A stretch of DNA of 48,654 bases from Chara braunii (taxonomy: Eukaryota > Streptophyta > Charophyceae > Charales > Characeae), in assembly GCA_003427395.1 (NCBI GenBank), contig BFEA01000151.1, positions 96,281 to 144,934 on the forward strand. Reading direction: 5' to 3'. The notes beneath the pieces were generated by a model. That model had not been told where the DNA came from and made no database searches. It saw only the letters and a list, made by a program, of their open reading frames with translations. Position numbers and translations under genes: made by a program. This document shows, one piece after another, positions 11,693 through 22,660 of this stretch. Position 1 is the stretch's first letter, and the number at the start of each line of letters is the position of its first letter.

Positions 11693-12239
11693 AAATCATT
11701 TTTTGTAGAACCACTTCTTCAATTGCAGTAGATGAAACAGGGACCTGCACACACACATGTCAACAAAGATTCAACACTCCCACTTGATTTCCCACATATT
11801 GATATCTAAGTGTCAAGCTCTTAGATCTGAACTGTGAACCCTGGGTTTGTCCCCTTCTCCTCTCGTTCAGGGAGTTTTATGCGTGCGTCCTAAGTCGTCT
11901 TAGGGAAACACATATTTCCCCTACTCTCAGTCCTTGCATTCTCTCTGTTTTGAAATAAGCACACACCTTGGTGCTTATGTAGTAGGGTTTTAACTCATTT
12001 GTTGTTGTGACCTTCCACTCGAAAGCCATGAACGGATATGAACATCGCGGTAGTTCTTATTATACCAGTATTTTTTTTCTTGCGGTGCTAACTCTTTTCT
12101 TCGTTTCTTTTCCAGGTTCGTGAGACCTTGCTCCAACAGGAGCACTATTCTTTCCTCTCTCTTCTATTTGTTCTTACATTCTCAAATATTTGGTTGATTC
12201 AGACATGAATCTCTTGCAACTTGGTTAATAGTAACTTAA

Positions 12240-13950
12240 TACCAAGCAATCGGTTAATCAACCAGGTAATAGAGTAAATCACACATGAACACTTGACTCC
12301 CTTCCAGTCCATTCAATGCAAACACAAACGGTTAGTAAGAAAAATCACACAAGATCTGATCCAAGAAGTTGGATAGCTCGTATAAGAATATCCTTCTACT
12401 GATTTAAAACAAATAGTCGAGAGACTCCTACCGGGGCATCCTACTGCTTGTTTCAGTCTTCGTTTCGGAAAGATATGAATTTCTAACCCTCTCCCATAGG
12501 TTAGTAATGGTCTGAGTGAATAATAGGCGGCCCACACAAGAACCCCCTACTTCATGAGTGCAATAGGACGATCCTCGCAAGGGCATTTTATTGTCCTTCC
12601 CGAGGCCGACCGAGCTGGGACGTGGTTAGTTTGGACAGAAAACGAGTGTTTAGGATATTCTTACAAGAGTACCCCACCTCGTAAGTTAGTACAGAATCAA
12701 GTAAGTAATAGGTTGACCCTAACAAAGGTCCCCCTACTACTTCCTTGAGTAATAAGTAGTCCCTATCTTAAACAAGTAATAGGATGACTCATATAAAAGT
12801 CTTCCTACTACCCGTTTGGTGATCGGACTGCCTAAGAGTAAGTAAGTCGGTAGAGTAAGAGCAACAATGCAATTTCCTATTTCTTGCAGATCGTTAGCTA
12901 GTCTTAGACTCAAGCGTGTGAATAGGATGACCTTCATAGGAGCCACTACTACACTTTAGTGCAAAGACTGAATTTTTTTGAGTCGTTAATAAGAAGGGAA
13001 GTTAGTACTTAAATCCCTCATCCCTTTAGTTTAGTATTAGATTAACAGTTTGTTAGTAATAAACCAAATCGTTAGCCATGCATAGACGAATAGCAGGATT
13101 ACTCATACATGAGATTCTATCTATGACTCAATCTTCCACACTCCAACTTATTTCGGAGTTAGTTAGTCGGGTATCAAACAAGTACTAAGAAAACTTACAC
13201 ATGAGCGTCCTATTACTTACCGAATTCATAGGGGATTGGTAAAGCAACCTTTTATCGAAGTTGTTTCAGTCAAGTGGCGTGATGGCGAATAGCAGGATTA
13301 CTCATACATGAGATTCTGTCTATGGCTCAATCTCCAGCACTCCATCTTTTCTTTGAGTTAGTTAGTCGGGTATCAAACAAGTACTAAGAAGACTCACACA
13401 TGAGCTTCCTATTACTTACCCAATTCATAGGGGATCGATAAAACAACCTTTTATCGAAGTTGTTTCAGTCAAGCAGCGGGATGACCCTCACAAGAGTCTC
13501 CACCCCTCTTGCCGTATATATCTGCTCAGTCATCACTAGCATGTTGGTCCATGCAGGTAGCGAAATAGATTCACAAAATTATTCCTCCACCTTTCAATCT
13601 CAAGCAGACCCCTTGTTAATCAAGGTGGTAAAGTAGCACACACAGGAGTAACATGCCACCTTCTGATTATGTCAATCAACCTAGTTTCATATGACAAGTG
13701 TCTAACCCACACATGTATTTTTCTACTGCCTTTGGAGACTGGTCTGGCCGGTTAACAGGGCGACCCGCACAAGAGCCTCCCTTTATCATTTTTAAATGTC
13801 ATATATTTTTCCCCTTCACGACGACAGTCGATCCGGCAGATGGTAAGGTAACTCACATATGAGTACCTCATTATCAAATCTTAGTAGGGTTACAATATAC
13901 ACAAGTAGTATGACGGCTCACACATGAGCCTTGATCGCACCACTTTATTC
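12240..13950. repeat. Stem-loop array I (loop type CTCACACATGAG)
   Basis: About 19 irregularly spaced copies of a core close to ACTCACACATGAGT occur, for example at 12277, 12529, 12713, 12785, 13099, 13191, 13299, 13391, 13625-13645, 13853 and 13918. The bases on either side differ between copies but are complementary within each copy. At 13391 the arms are AAGTACTAAGAAGA and CTTCCTATTACTT. At 13853 they are GATGGTAAGGTA and TACCTCATTATC. At 13640 they are AAGGTGG and CCACCTT. At 12785 they are GTAATAGGATGAC and GTCTTCCTACTAC. Each unit can form a stem of roughly 10-18 bp with a short CACA-type loop. No protein frame follows the repeats. Confidence 0.75.
13089..13480. repeat. 200-bp tandem duplication within array I
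   Basis: 13089-13287 and 13289-13480 are near-identical direct copies (GAATAGCAGGATTACTCATA through TTATCGAAGTTGTTTCAGTC). Each contains two array stem-loops plus a small hairpin (CAACCTTTTATCGAAGTTG). The array has thus grown partly by tandem duplication. Confidence 0.9.
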
Positions 13951-14099
13951 TTCAACCCAATCAGTTTAGGTTCCTTCTCGATTAACTTAGGTTCCTTTCT
14001 TTCTATCAGGCAGAGTTCTTGTTTCAATCATATAACCTTTTCCCTTTTGATACACTTTAGTCGTGAAGAAAACATAAATAGCATATCACAAAGCCATGC

Positions 14100-14215
14100 A
14101 GGCAACCCAATAGAAGGTTGTAATTTGTATGGGTATACGGGAGAGAGGTAAGTAATGTGTACCTCATTGTTTCCTGCCTCCAGAGTTCCTTCTGAAGTCC
14201 GGCAGAGCTCCCGCA
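14100..14215. repeat. Shared 3' block, copy I
   Basis: Aligns with 19000-19115. Shared words include AGAAGGTTGTAATTTG / AGAGGTTATAATTGG, CCTGCCTCCAGAGTTCCTTCTG / CCTGCCTTCAGAACCCTTCCTG and CCGGCAGAGCTCCC. The block ends the similarity between the two composite elements. Confidence 0.7.
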
Positions 14216-15229
14216 ATTACCCTGTTATCGGTCATGTCCAGTCTATGCAATTGACTGTCTGAGATTTTGAGTTAGCAAAAGTCAGGATTATTTCAGTGTA
14301 AATCATTATCAGACAGTTATAATCGAAGAGGTAGGCGTCTGAGGGGATCCATCAAAGACATTCTGAATGAAGGAGGATGGAGGAGCTACGCATCATCACA
14401 CAGTGATAATGTCTCTCTCCTCTCCAATGCCCCGTACTCTCTTCCTCCCTGACCCCTGCTTATCTCATGATGTTTTAATAAGGAAACAACTTAACCAATA
14501 ATAATACTAATAATAATAATAATAACAACGGCAACAACAATAATAATAATAATAATAGTAATACCAATACTACTACTAGTAGTATCAGAAGGTAAGCATG
14601 CAAAGGAGAAATGACAGATCCCAGATTACGACGTCACACTGAAAGCCAGAATGTCTGGCACTGTCCGGAAAGCAGAAATGTATCGAATCTGAATGTTAGT
14701 GAGAACATGCTCTTGCTATCACCAACATAAGTACCCTTAGTCCTTCTTCCTACTCGGTTCGCTGTACTCAGACGACGAACGTGCAACCAATGTAAGTCTG
14801 CGATTTGACAATGCACCCAGTTGACGTCATAAAGATGCCGACCCTGACAGACCACCGCCAAGATCAGGTACGTACCCTTTCTTTTACCACCCCCACCTGT
14901 CTCTCTTTCTCTCTCTGTGCGTGAGTTTGTCTGTTTGTGTCTGCCTGTCTATTTGCCTGCCTGTGTCCGTTTTGTATTCGTTTATTCTCTCTCCTTCTCT
15001 TTCTCTCATAGTGATACAATCGAAACGGATTTCACCTTTACGGTAGCAGATGCAATTCTCAAGCTCGATCCCTAGGCCTCGCCCTCACCCATGTACAGTA
15101 TAAGTTGCGGGTGTGCACGTGAACCGTAGGTCTGGAGATTAGAGGTCTGAGTAGTGGTAAGAGTAGTAGTTGCTATACTTTCGAAGGTTCCGATACGCAG
15201 TCCTCCGGAAGCTCCGGAACAGGTCCTCC
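14216..15229. other. Spacer with (AAT)n microsatellite
   Basis: Separates the two composite elements. It contains an interrupted AAT/AAC repeat at about 14497-14580 and CT/TGTC-rich simple sequence at 14900-15010. No coding or RNA gene seen. Confidence 0.6.
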
Positions 15230-15461
15230 ATGAGTCCAAGCATGCAGTCCGTAGGCAGATGGTCAAGTGAGCAGTCCTACCCAGTCCAGTCAGCGGTGTC
15301 AAGCTCATCGGTCCGGCACCACACAAGGCAGCGCGGGACCCTCCGGTCGCGTCACACAGGAGTTGGTCTAAATCCTCGTCGCAAATATACATGGAACTTC
15401 CTCAAGCCGCTCCGGCCGAGTGCGCCAGCCATACCTCCCGCGAGCCCCTACTACAAGATAG

Positions 15462-15645
15462 GGCCTACGCTAGGCACGACTTACCTCCACCTTACGGGAG
15501 CTGTCACCTCCCTTCGGTGGGCGTATCCCCGCCGAGCTACCAGTCCGCAATACAAAAGTTAATCCGTTGCAATCGTAGAGGTGGACCAGTCGAGGGCGTT
15601 TCTCATTCATTGTAGCATAGGGGGTACGCGCGGTATTACGCCTCT
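15462..15645 (-). repeat. Shared 5' block, copy II (tRNA A-box-like motif)
   Basis: Counterpart of 10860-11040. On the minus strand TAGCTCGGCGGG (complement of about 15529-15540) matches the A-box consensus at 11 of 12 positions. Bases 15508-15541 are also the true source of the first 34 bases of the window. Confidence 0.65.
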
Positions 15646-16807
15646 ATCGAACCCGCACGCGAACCGACATCTTGGGGGGCTGAGGCCCCAAGCACGACTC
15701 GTCGCTGGTCGACTAGGACGTATCCCACACACCATGCGCACACCACTCTAAGAACATAAAAATAAAAAACACACACACACATACATATACGACGCAAAAC
15801 AAACAACACGACAACCCTCCTAGTCCCTTGGTAGCCATCCCATAACTTTCCTACGAGGAAATCAGATAAGCATCGCGTGCGAGACTTAGTATAAAATCGC
15901 GCGGACGCAGGGCCTACTCATATCGACTCGCAATGCAAGCGTACACAAGCGGTCGCAATGCAAGTGTACGCAAGCGGTCCCAATGATGGCGTACTATATA
16001 GTACACATACTCATGCGATCCTCGTTAATTTCGAGGGTCGGATTCGACACGCAAGTGTCCGCTGACACGCGCCTTGAGGGTTAATCTCTCGACGCTGGAC
16101 AACTGCCAAGTGCGGTTGAAGACCACACCCTCTTCTCCACCCTGCGGAGAGTGGGTGTTACACAGGTTCATACCTGTGGTGACAATCGTCTTTTATGGCC
16201 CTGGAGACCAGCTCCTTCACATAGGCCTGCGGAGATGGTCAAGGGGTTTGACTTTGACGGCTGCCACGGACTACAACGTCCAACTATAGCAATCCAAAAA
16301 GCAAGGGATAAAAAAATGATCCCCCTCTTCTTTCAAGGCACGATTTGTTTAACCCTCACGCGTGGTCCCCGTAGGCCGTGCAAAACACTCAGGACATATT
16401 TATTCACGTATGTATAGAGGGTTATGCTTATGTGATGATCACTTCTCACAATCACTGTGGGACTCCTCTCAGCCATATATATGTACATGATCGCATGCAG
16501 TCAATCCAAAGTCCGAACCACCCAAGCATACCTGCAATCACATCAAAAAGTCAACCAAAAGTTCATGCACTACACGGGATCAACTTCAACCATCCTCTAT
16601 ACTCAGACCCCTTGCTTTAGTCATGCAAGCCCCAACCTTTGTCCAACCAGCCTTAATTAAATACTCAGCACCCTTGTTAAATGACCATTCAATAAAAGTC
16701 CGGACGAAAACCTTAATAAAACAATAAAATTACCAAGGCTGAAACCTTTTAGGATGAGCATTGAGGGTGAATTGGAGTTGAGTTGTAAACCGACGAGTCG
16801 GCAACCG

Positions 16808-16828
16808 ACCTGTTATCAGTGATAACAG
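16808..16828. other. Conserved short hairpin, copy II
   Basis: CTGTTATC pairs with GATAACAG around a 3-base loop, preceded by CAACCGAC as in copy I. A second small palindromic stretch (ATGATCATTGTATGATCA) follows immediately. Confidence 0.65.
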
Positions 16829-17080
16829 AAGATGATCATTGTATGATCAAACTGAATCTAGTCCTGATCTTGAATCAAACGGTCAAGAGACAGGTCAATC
16901 CTCACTCTAACCTATAAGTCCGTGGAGAATAGTTTCCACATCACGGTCTCAGTCAAAAATTGCCCTAACTAACTAAGTCTGAGTCTACCTCTAAGCAAAG
17001 TACTTAAGGAGAGGTAGATTCTGACAAGATTTCCCCTATACAGAGTGGATCGCCAGAATCGCCACCTGCCAAAATATATT

Positions 17081-17700
17081 CTAACTCCTCTTAGAGTAAG
17101 AAAATTTCGGCAGCGCTTCCTGTAGGAAAAGTATCGTTCCAGAATTTATATAAACTCAAATATAAAACCAAAATAATTTTTAACTTAAGAAAGTTTAAAT
17201 TTTTTCTAACTTCTTGAATTAGTAAAAATTTGGACAGTACTCCCTTTAGAAAGGAAGACTTCTCAGATTTATACTAACTCAGATTCGAACTCAAAAGATG
17301 AACTTGAAAATAACTAAGACAAAATTCAACGAACTCCTTAGTTTGGCAAAAAAATTGGCAGCACTCCCTTTAGAAAGACGCTATTCCAAAATTCATAAAA
17401 AGCTAAGTTCAGAATTTGAAAATAACTTTGACCTTTCAAAGTCCAATTTTTGTCTAACTCCCAGAATCAGTAAAAATTTGGGCAGCATTCCCTTTAGAAT
17501 AGGAGACTTTCCAGATTTTTATTAAGTCATGTACAAAACTTAGGCAAGTTGAACTTTGAAAAGTCAAAATCTGACTAACTCCTTGGATTTGTAGAAATTT
17601 CGGCAGCGCTTCCCGTATGGAAAGTGACTTACCAAGATTTATACAAGCCCAAGTATAATAAATGATCCAAAAAAATGCGAAAATTGACCTAAGTAAAAAT
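17081..17700. repeat. Five tandem ~124-bp repeats with internal stem-loop
   Basis: Units start at 17081, 17206, 17330, 17454 and 17575 (spacing 125, 124, 124, 121), each with CTAACTCCT near its start and an AATTT.GGCAGC..TCCC block. Inside each unit two halves can pair: outer arms of the AAATT..GG / CC..AATTT type, and an inner stem that differs between units (TTCC/GGAA around TGTA in unit 1 and around CGTAT in unit 5; CCTTT/AAAGG in unit 2). The units are diverged, so the array is old. Confidence 0.85.
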
Positions 17701-17934
17701 AAACATAGCTCAGAAAATGTAGGAATTGAACTAACTCATATCGCTCTAGCACGCGGCAAGCCTCTAAAGCAACTACCTGTCATACTGAAACTCAGACGAA
17801 GTAGTGATCTCACTCAGCCACATACAGGGTCAAACCACAAAGGTAAGTACTCTCACCAACCCAAGTCACCTTTGGCAAACAATAGTTCATAGTCTTTCAA
17901 TGATTTATCCCTTCATACCCAACTTACATAGGGT

Positions 17935-18790
17935 ATCGAGTTAGGTCATTCATCTTAGAAACAATGTCAACTTTTTGCCTTAGTTATACACGAACAGGTT
18001 GCACGACTACTTTTCTATTCATTGGGCATATGACTAAGTCATTCGTCTTAGAAACAATGCGTAGTCGCCCTGATCTATTTAAATAGCTAAGTTATATATA
18101 CCTCTCTGAACTTAATCTTCAAAAGTGAGCGTAGGACTGAGTCATTCATCTTAAAAACAATGCTGAGCCAGTCCAAGTTACCTTCAATTATAGCTCTTAG
18201 TTATACTCTCTTGATTTGTGATAAGGCTATAGTCAGACCATTCATCTTAAAAACAATGTCTGGCTAGCCTAGTTTTTATAAACATATAGATATAGACTAT
18301 ATAGAAAGTTTTATTCCTTTGTTCACATTATAATCCTGGGGCCTAAGACTTAGACCATTCATCTTAGAAACAATGTTCAGTCTTTGGTCTGAACTTCGCT
18401 CAGAATAAAACAACCAAAGGTGTTGGGTCATTCGTCTTAGAAACAATGCTCAACCCTTTTTTCTCATAACTAAAAAAAATAGAGTAATGTTCAAAAATCT
18501 CCCAAAAATAAACAGCGACCCAGATACCCAGAGAATGTTCATAAATCTCCAAAAAATAAACAGCGACCAGACCATTTATCTTAGAAACAATGTCTGGTTC
18601 TCAAAGTTCGCACAGTCAATACCCCAAAGAAACAACAACCAGGTCATTCATCTTAGAAACAATATGTGGCTTAAATTAAATAAACACGACGACCAAGCCA
18701 TTCATCTTAGAAACAATGTTTGGTCCTTCAGAAAACAGAACAAAACACAGCAGTCAGACCATTCACCCTAGAAAGAATGCCTGACCCTAT
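17935..18790. repeat. Stem-loop array II (loop type CATTCATCTTAGAAACAATG)
   Basis: Ten copies of a 20-base core close to CATTCATCTTAGAAACAATG start at 17947, 18040, 18143, 18239, 18356, 18429, 18573, 18645, 18699 and 18760. CATT and AATG at the core ends can pair. Outside the core the sequences differ between copies but are complementary within most of them: at 18573 ACCAGAC / GTCTGGT, at 18356 AAGACT / AGTCTT, at 18040 GACTA / TAGTC, at 18699 GACCAA / TTGGTC, at 18760 GTCAG / CTGAC. The copy at 18645 pairs least well. The frame at 18487-18771, which repeats a LRNN(V/M)W peptide, merely reads through the DNA repeats. Confidence 0.82.
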
Positions 18791-18999
18791 AAGACCCGTT
18801 CAAGCGCAGACAAAACTGCCTTCCTTCCATCCTCCCCCCCTGATGCAACCCTTTTTCACAATCTGCTTTCAGACAACCGACAAAATTGAAGCTGAAAATT
18901 GTGCATGCATTCTTTTACTTAGTCTGGGTTATGTCCTGAAAGTCAAACTGAAAGTCAAAGTAGGGGTGCACTCAATATACTCAGTCAGTCACATAGAAA

Positions 19000-19115
19000 G
19001 GTGTATAGATAGAGGTTATAATTGGGTTTATATGGGAAAGCAATGGTTACCTTTGAGTTCCCTGCCTTCAGAACCCTTCCTGAGTTCCGGCAGAGCTCCC
19101 ACAATCGGTGGGTTG
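19000..19115. repeat. Shared 3' block, copy II
   Basis: Counterpart of 14100-14215, ending in TTCCGGCAGAGCTCCCACAATC. Similarity stops shortly after, which sets the approximate right boundary of copy II. Confidence 0.7.
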
Positions 19116-21430
19116 ACTCCCCACAGAGTCTTAATGCGGACCTACGGTTTGCAATTCCGCCTGCCGCCTTCCTCTCAGAACCAATAGACTAAACTTAGAA
19201 TGAGAAGGGTAGAAGGAGATAATTTTGACACTCTCAGATCCAAGGGAGGTGCGCTCAGACTCGCGGGAGAGGGCCTTGTTGCCTTGATGCGCCTAAGGGC
19301 CCCACAATGGCGGCCAAGAGTAAGAGCTTGGTCAATCCCCGAAGTCAAACCTTCTAACAAACCCCCACGTTGCAGCTCAGATTCCCCTTCTTCAACCTAA
19401 TCACCTCTCTGAGTCATAGCACCCCTCCTTAGACCGAATATTGCAACACAGCAGCCTAAAGCAACTTGTGGCGGTCAACGGTAGCCAGCGGCCGCTTGCA
19501 ACAACACATAGTAGTCAACAGCTGCCAGCAACCCCTGCCTACCAGCTGCTCTGTTCCAATCAACAGCCAGCCCTCCAAGTTAATCTCTCGCTATTTCGCC
19601 CGCCTGCTATCACTTTTGCTCAGTGGCGGACGTGCGGCTGGTCCAACAGTGAGCCAGAAACTTCGCAGTTAGCCTATCGTTACTCCATATGGCAGTGTAC
19701 TGCAGCATGGTTGTCTGCCCGCCCACACTACCAGTTCTCAAAGTAGGTAGGTAGTCTCTTCCTCTCTTTCCTTGGTCTCGACCCTCCCCTAACTCGTGTG
19801 TTTTTCTCCGTGCTCTGTGTCCACCAACTTGGTTCGAAGGTAAGTCCCAGACCTCTGCAGCTGCTCGCCCGCCTCCCCGCTATTCACCAATCGTGCAAAG
19901 CGAAAGCGAATCTTCCCTTAGTACGTGGGGAGGTGCGCTCACTGGCGTTGCTCGTTGTGACGCCGACCGACAGGCAAGCTCCCGACCCACTTCTTTCTCA
20001 CCGGCTCCTCCGACGAAACGACCTGGCCAGGCTCATATCAGTCCGGAGTAAACGAGTCACTGATGCGGAGATGACTACTATCGACACAACCTACTTCGGG
20101 TGGAGCGAGAAGGAATGTCACGAGGGATTCGTGATCGCAATGGCTGCATCCCGTGTGTGTGTGTGTGTGGGAGGGAGAGAATCCCTCATCGAAAGGATGT
20201 GCAAAATCACATGGATATACCGCCACGATAGGGAGGTATACACTGCTTTAGATCCATATACACAGAGAGATAGAGGCGAAGGCTGCTTCTCTTGACGAGT
20301 GAAAGCAACGCACCGGCCAACAGGTAAGTCCCCAACCCCGCAACTGATCTCCTATTGTCTCCGCTGAGGGACCTGAGCAAAATCGAATAAATCTTCTACA
20401 GGAACGTGGAAAGATACATCACTACGCCTAAGCTAAAACGAAGTTTTACCCCTGCGCGCAACCCATGATGCTCACACCGATCGACTAACTAATCGAGCAC
20501 GAAGACTGGCACTACTTTTCGAGTTGCGACATCCCCAAATCCCATCTTCAAATCCTAGTTCACCTGATTCTGTTGAGAATCAGGCGAGCTAGGCAATGTC
20601 CTCTTTCGCCATGGTCATTCCTCCAACTGTCCCGCGTGCCACTTTTGTCCGCCTCCTTTTTTACTAACTAGCTACTAATTCTAAGTTTAGAACCGGGGTC
20701 GCCAACCCCAGCCCACATCTTCTTCAGACCGACCTCACCAAGAATTCGGCCATGCCCCCTCACATCCTCCTTCCCGACATCCCCTTCCTCGTTTTCACCA
20801 TGTTTATCCCCGAATGCACCTTGCACGAAGCCACGTCCAGGTCCAACTTCCTTTCGCCCTCCCCTTTTCGTTGGAGCCGACTGAGATTAGCGCACCGCAA
20901 CACGTTAACGCACTGCGTCACATGGAATGCGCACACAGGAGATTGAAAATGCAAAACAATCGAACGCAAAAACTACGCCCGATTTATACGTGTCATCCTT
21001 GTGTGGGGCCGGGCTAATCTCCTGTGTATCGTTCCAATTTTTACGGATGTCCCGAAGGACTCACCGCGGTAATACCCCCTGGCCCTTCAAAATTTGAGCG
21101 GCCCCAGGCAATTTCAAATATTTTAATTTTACTTCACCAAGTCACTATCTGGGCCAACCCACAGGCCTGCACCTCGATAATTCATGGGTGTTCCCACTGA
21201 ACCAGGCCCTTGGGCTTACGGTCGGCCTTAAAACCTGGCACCAAACTTGGCCCTTGATGAAGCTTAAATGTATGGAAAAAAAAAAACAAATAAGGAGAGG
21301 AGGAAGGACCTACCGACACTCCCCCCTGTCCTGCCAGCGCGGGCCCGCGACCGGACTCCCTCAACAAAACCAGGGACCCTCAACCCCTCAGCTCCTTCGC
21401 CGCTCCATTACTCCTGCTCTGTCGCCCGCT
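19116..21430. other. Intergenic, no gene recognised
   Basis: More G+C-rich than its left neighbour. Open frames such as 19798-20295 (165 codons) look random in composition and match no family. Words resembling plant 5' splice sites (GGTAAGTC at about 19840 and 20322) are present but no exon could be supported. A perfect 9-bp stem with a 4-base loop (CCTGATTCT / AGAATCAGG) lies at 20563-20584. Confidence 0.4.
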
Positions 21431-21494
21431 GGCCTCGATCCTTGCACCTCTGTGTCATGAGTCCAATGTTGTAACCTATAGGGCTAAGCCCAAG
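21431..21494 (-). pseudogene. tRNA-Met-like relic or SINE head
   Basis: On the minus strand an A-box-like TAGCCCTATAGG (complement of 21475-21486; 10 of 12 consensus positions) is followed after 33 bases by a B-box-like GGATCGAGGCC (complement of 21431-21441; one mismatch). The normal tRNA spacing is about 32. Between them is TTGGACTCATGA, an anticodon-arm-like stretch with CAT at the anticodon position. The anticodon stem partner is mutated and no clean acceptor stem was found, so this is not a functional tRNA. Confidence 0.5.
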
Positions 21495-22518
21495 CCTGAG
21501 ACCAGCGCGCGCAGACTTCTATATAAAGTGGTGCAGCACGGTGCTCAGGGGCCAAAAAAAGTGGCCTGGACCTCATTTCCACCTACAACCAAGCATCCGG
21601 CCGTTAAACACCCTCACCAGCTTACTCCAACTACGCCACGGCGGCCACGAGCGCCCTCCCGCACGCCAAACCTACTGCCGGTGAAGCGTGCAGGACAAAG
21701 CCCAAGCCTTATATCCCCTCGTCTGATTGGTAATAAAATCAAGTCATTTGACTATGCCGGCTTCACAATCAAATACAATGAAAAGAATCACACGCGCGCC
21801 CTAAACTGCGTGTTCACTCACGCTTCTTAGTCGAACAATCCCTAATCTGCGTACGGGTGACCACCTCATTCCGCGCTTATACTCCAAAATTTCCAAATTA
21901 ATCAACTTTCTGTCACTTGTAAAAAACAGGGCGGATACCCTTCTCAGGGTATTCGCGCCGATAGCGGTACCCAGCCCCGGTCGCACTCTGTCAAGTTAGC
22001 AAGTACCATGCGGGGATCTGTGCACCCCGATTCCTTCTCCTTCTTCTTCTTTCTCTCCTTCTACCTCTGTGCGCGCATCTTCATGAGCCACACTTGTCTT
22101 TCTTTTCTCTAGTTTGTATGTTTCTCAGTCACGTTTCTCTGTCATGTTCGGCTGTCAATCTGTCTACTTTTTCTTGCCTGTCTGTTCTTGTCTGTCTATT
22201 TTGGTATTTCATATTCGTTTGTCCTTGTCTGTGTGGTTGTTTGTATGTATGTCTGATCCGTTTTTTTGACTGCCCGTATGTCTCCGTCTCTCTTTCACTC
22301 TCTCTCTTTTCGTGTTCCTTTTTCTTCTTCCTCTTCCTCTATCTCTTCCCCCTCTCCTTCGTCTTCTCCTTCTCCTTCCCCTCTCGCCTTTTTCTCTTTT
22401 TTTTTCCCCTTTCTCCTAACACTCGCCATGACATCGCTATTCACAGCCTGTCTACCGAAAATCGAGATACAGGGGGGCAGATACATTTGCAGAAAGGATA
22501 GAAGAAAAAAAATGACCT
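21495..22518. other. Pyrimidine-rich intergenic sequence
   Basis: The 22030-22420 part is a CT-rich low-complexity tract; open frames here are Ser/Phe/Leu/Cys-rich products of composition. No gene seen. Confidence 0.5.
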
Positions 22519-22520
22519 TA

Positions 22521-22660
22521 TATAATAATAATAATTATGATAATAATAATAATAGTAATAATAATAATAATAATAGTAATAAGTAATAGTAATAAGTAAT
22601 AATAATGAGTAATAATAATAGTAATAATAGTAATAATAATAATAACAATAACACTTAATA
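22521..22660. repeat. (AAT)n interrupted microsatellite
   Basis: About 140 bases of AAT units interrupted by AGT and AAC units. Confidence 0.95.

Larger units (their letters stand above)
10640..14215 (+). mobile_element. Composite stem-loop element, copy I
   Basis: A non-coding block of about 3.6 kb that shares landmarks, in the same order and orientation, with 15230-19115. These are a 5' block (10860-11040), a hairpin beginning GACCTGTTATC (11671), a long stem-loop array (12240-13950) and a 3' block ending GGCAGAGCTCCCGCAATT (about 14201-14218). Boundaries are approximate, set by where similarity with copy II is visible. No protein frame spans it. It could be a non-autonomous mobile element or a segmental duplication of a structured non-coding locus. 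Confidence 0.6.
15230..19115 (+). mobile_element. Composite stem-loop element, copy II
   Basis: About 3.9 kb with the same landmark order as copy I: 5' block, GACCTGTTATC hairpin (16808), structured arrays, 3' block. The offsets between copies I and II are 4605, 5137 and 4888 bp at the three landmarks, so the intervening parts differ in length. Its array has a different loop family (CATTCATCTTAGAAACAATG) and is preceded by five 124-bp repeats absent from copy I. No coding frame explains it. Confidence 0.6.

Noticed and set aside
18487-18771. Repeat protein with LRNN(V/M)W motifs
   Set aside because: The peptide repeats are the stem-loop DNA repeats read in one frame; neighbouring units fall in other frames and no frame spans the array.
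17935-18790. CRISPR-like array
   Set aside because: Core repeats recur, but spacing varies from 54 to 144 bases, the arms pair around each core and the setting is eukaryotic with no cas genes.
17935-18790. Hammerhead ribozyme array
   Set aside because: The core contains AGAAAC, but the CUGAUGA box is absent on either strand, so the catalytic core is not present.
19798-20295. 165-codon plus-strand ORF
   Set aside because: No domain or motif, includes a GT repeat, and composition is random-like. Splice-donor-like words nearby were not enough to build a gene.
20563-20584. Rho-independent terminator
   Set aside because: A perfect 9-bp stem exists, but no T run follows and the sequence is eukaryotic.
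22094-22501. Hydrophobic, membrane-protein-like open frame
   Set aside because: Phe/Leu/Ser/Cys composition follows from the CT-rich tract; no start context, conserved motif or regular helix spacing.
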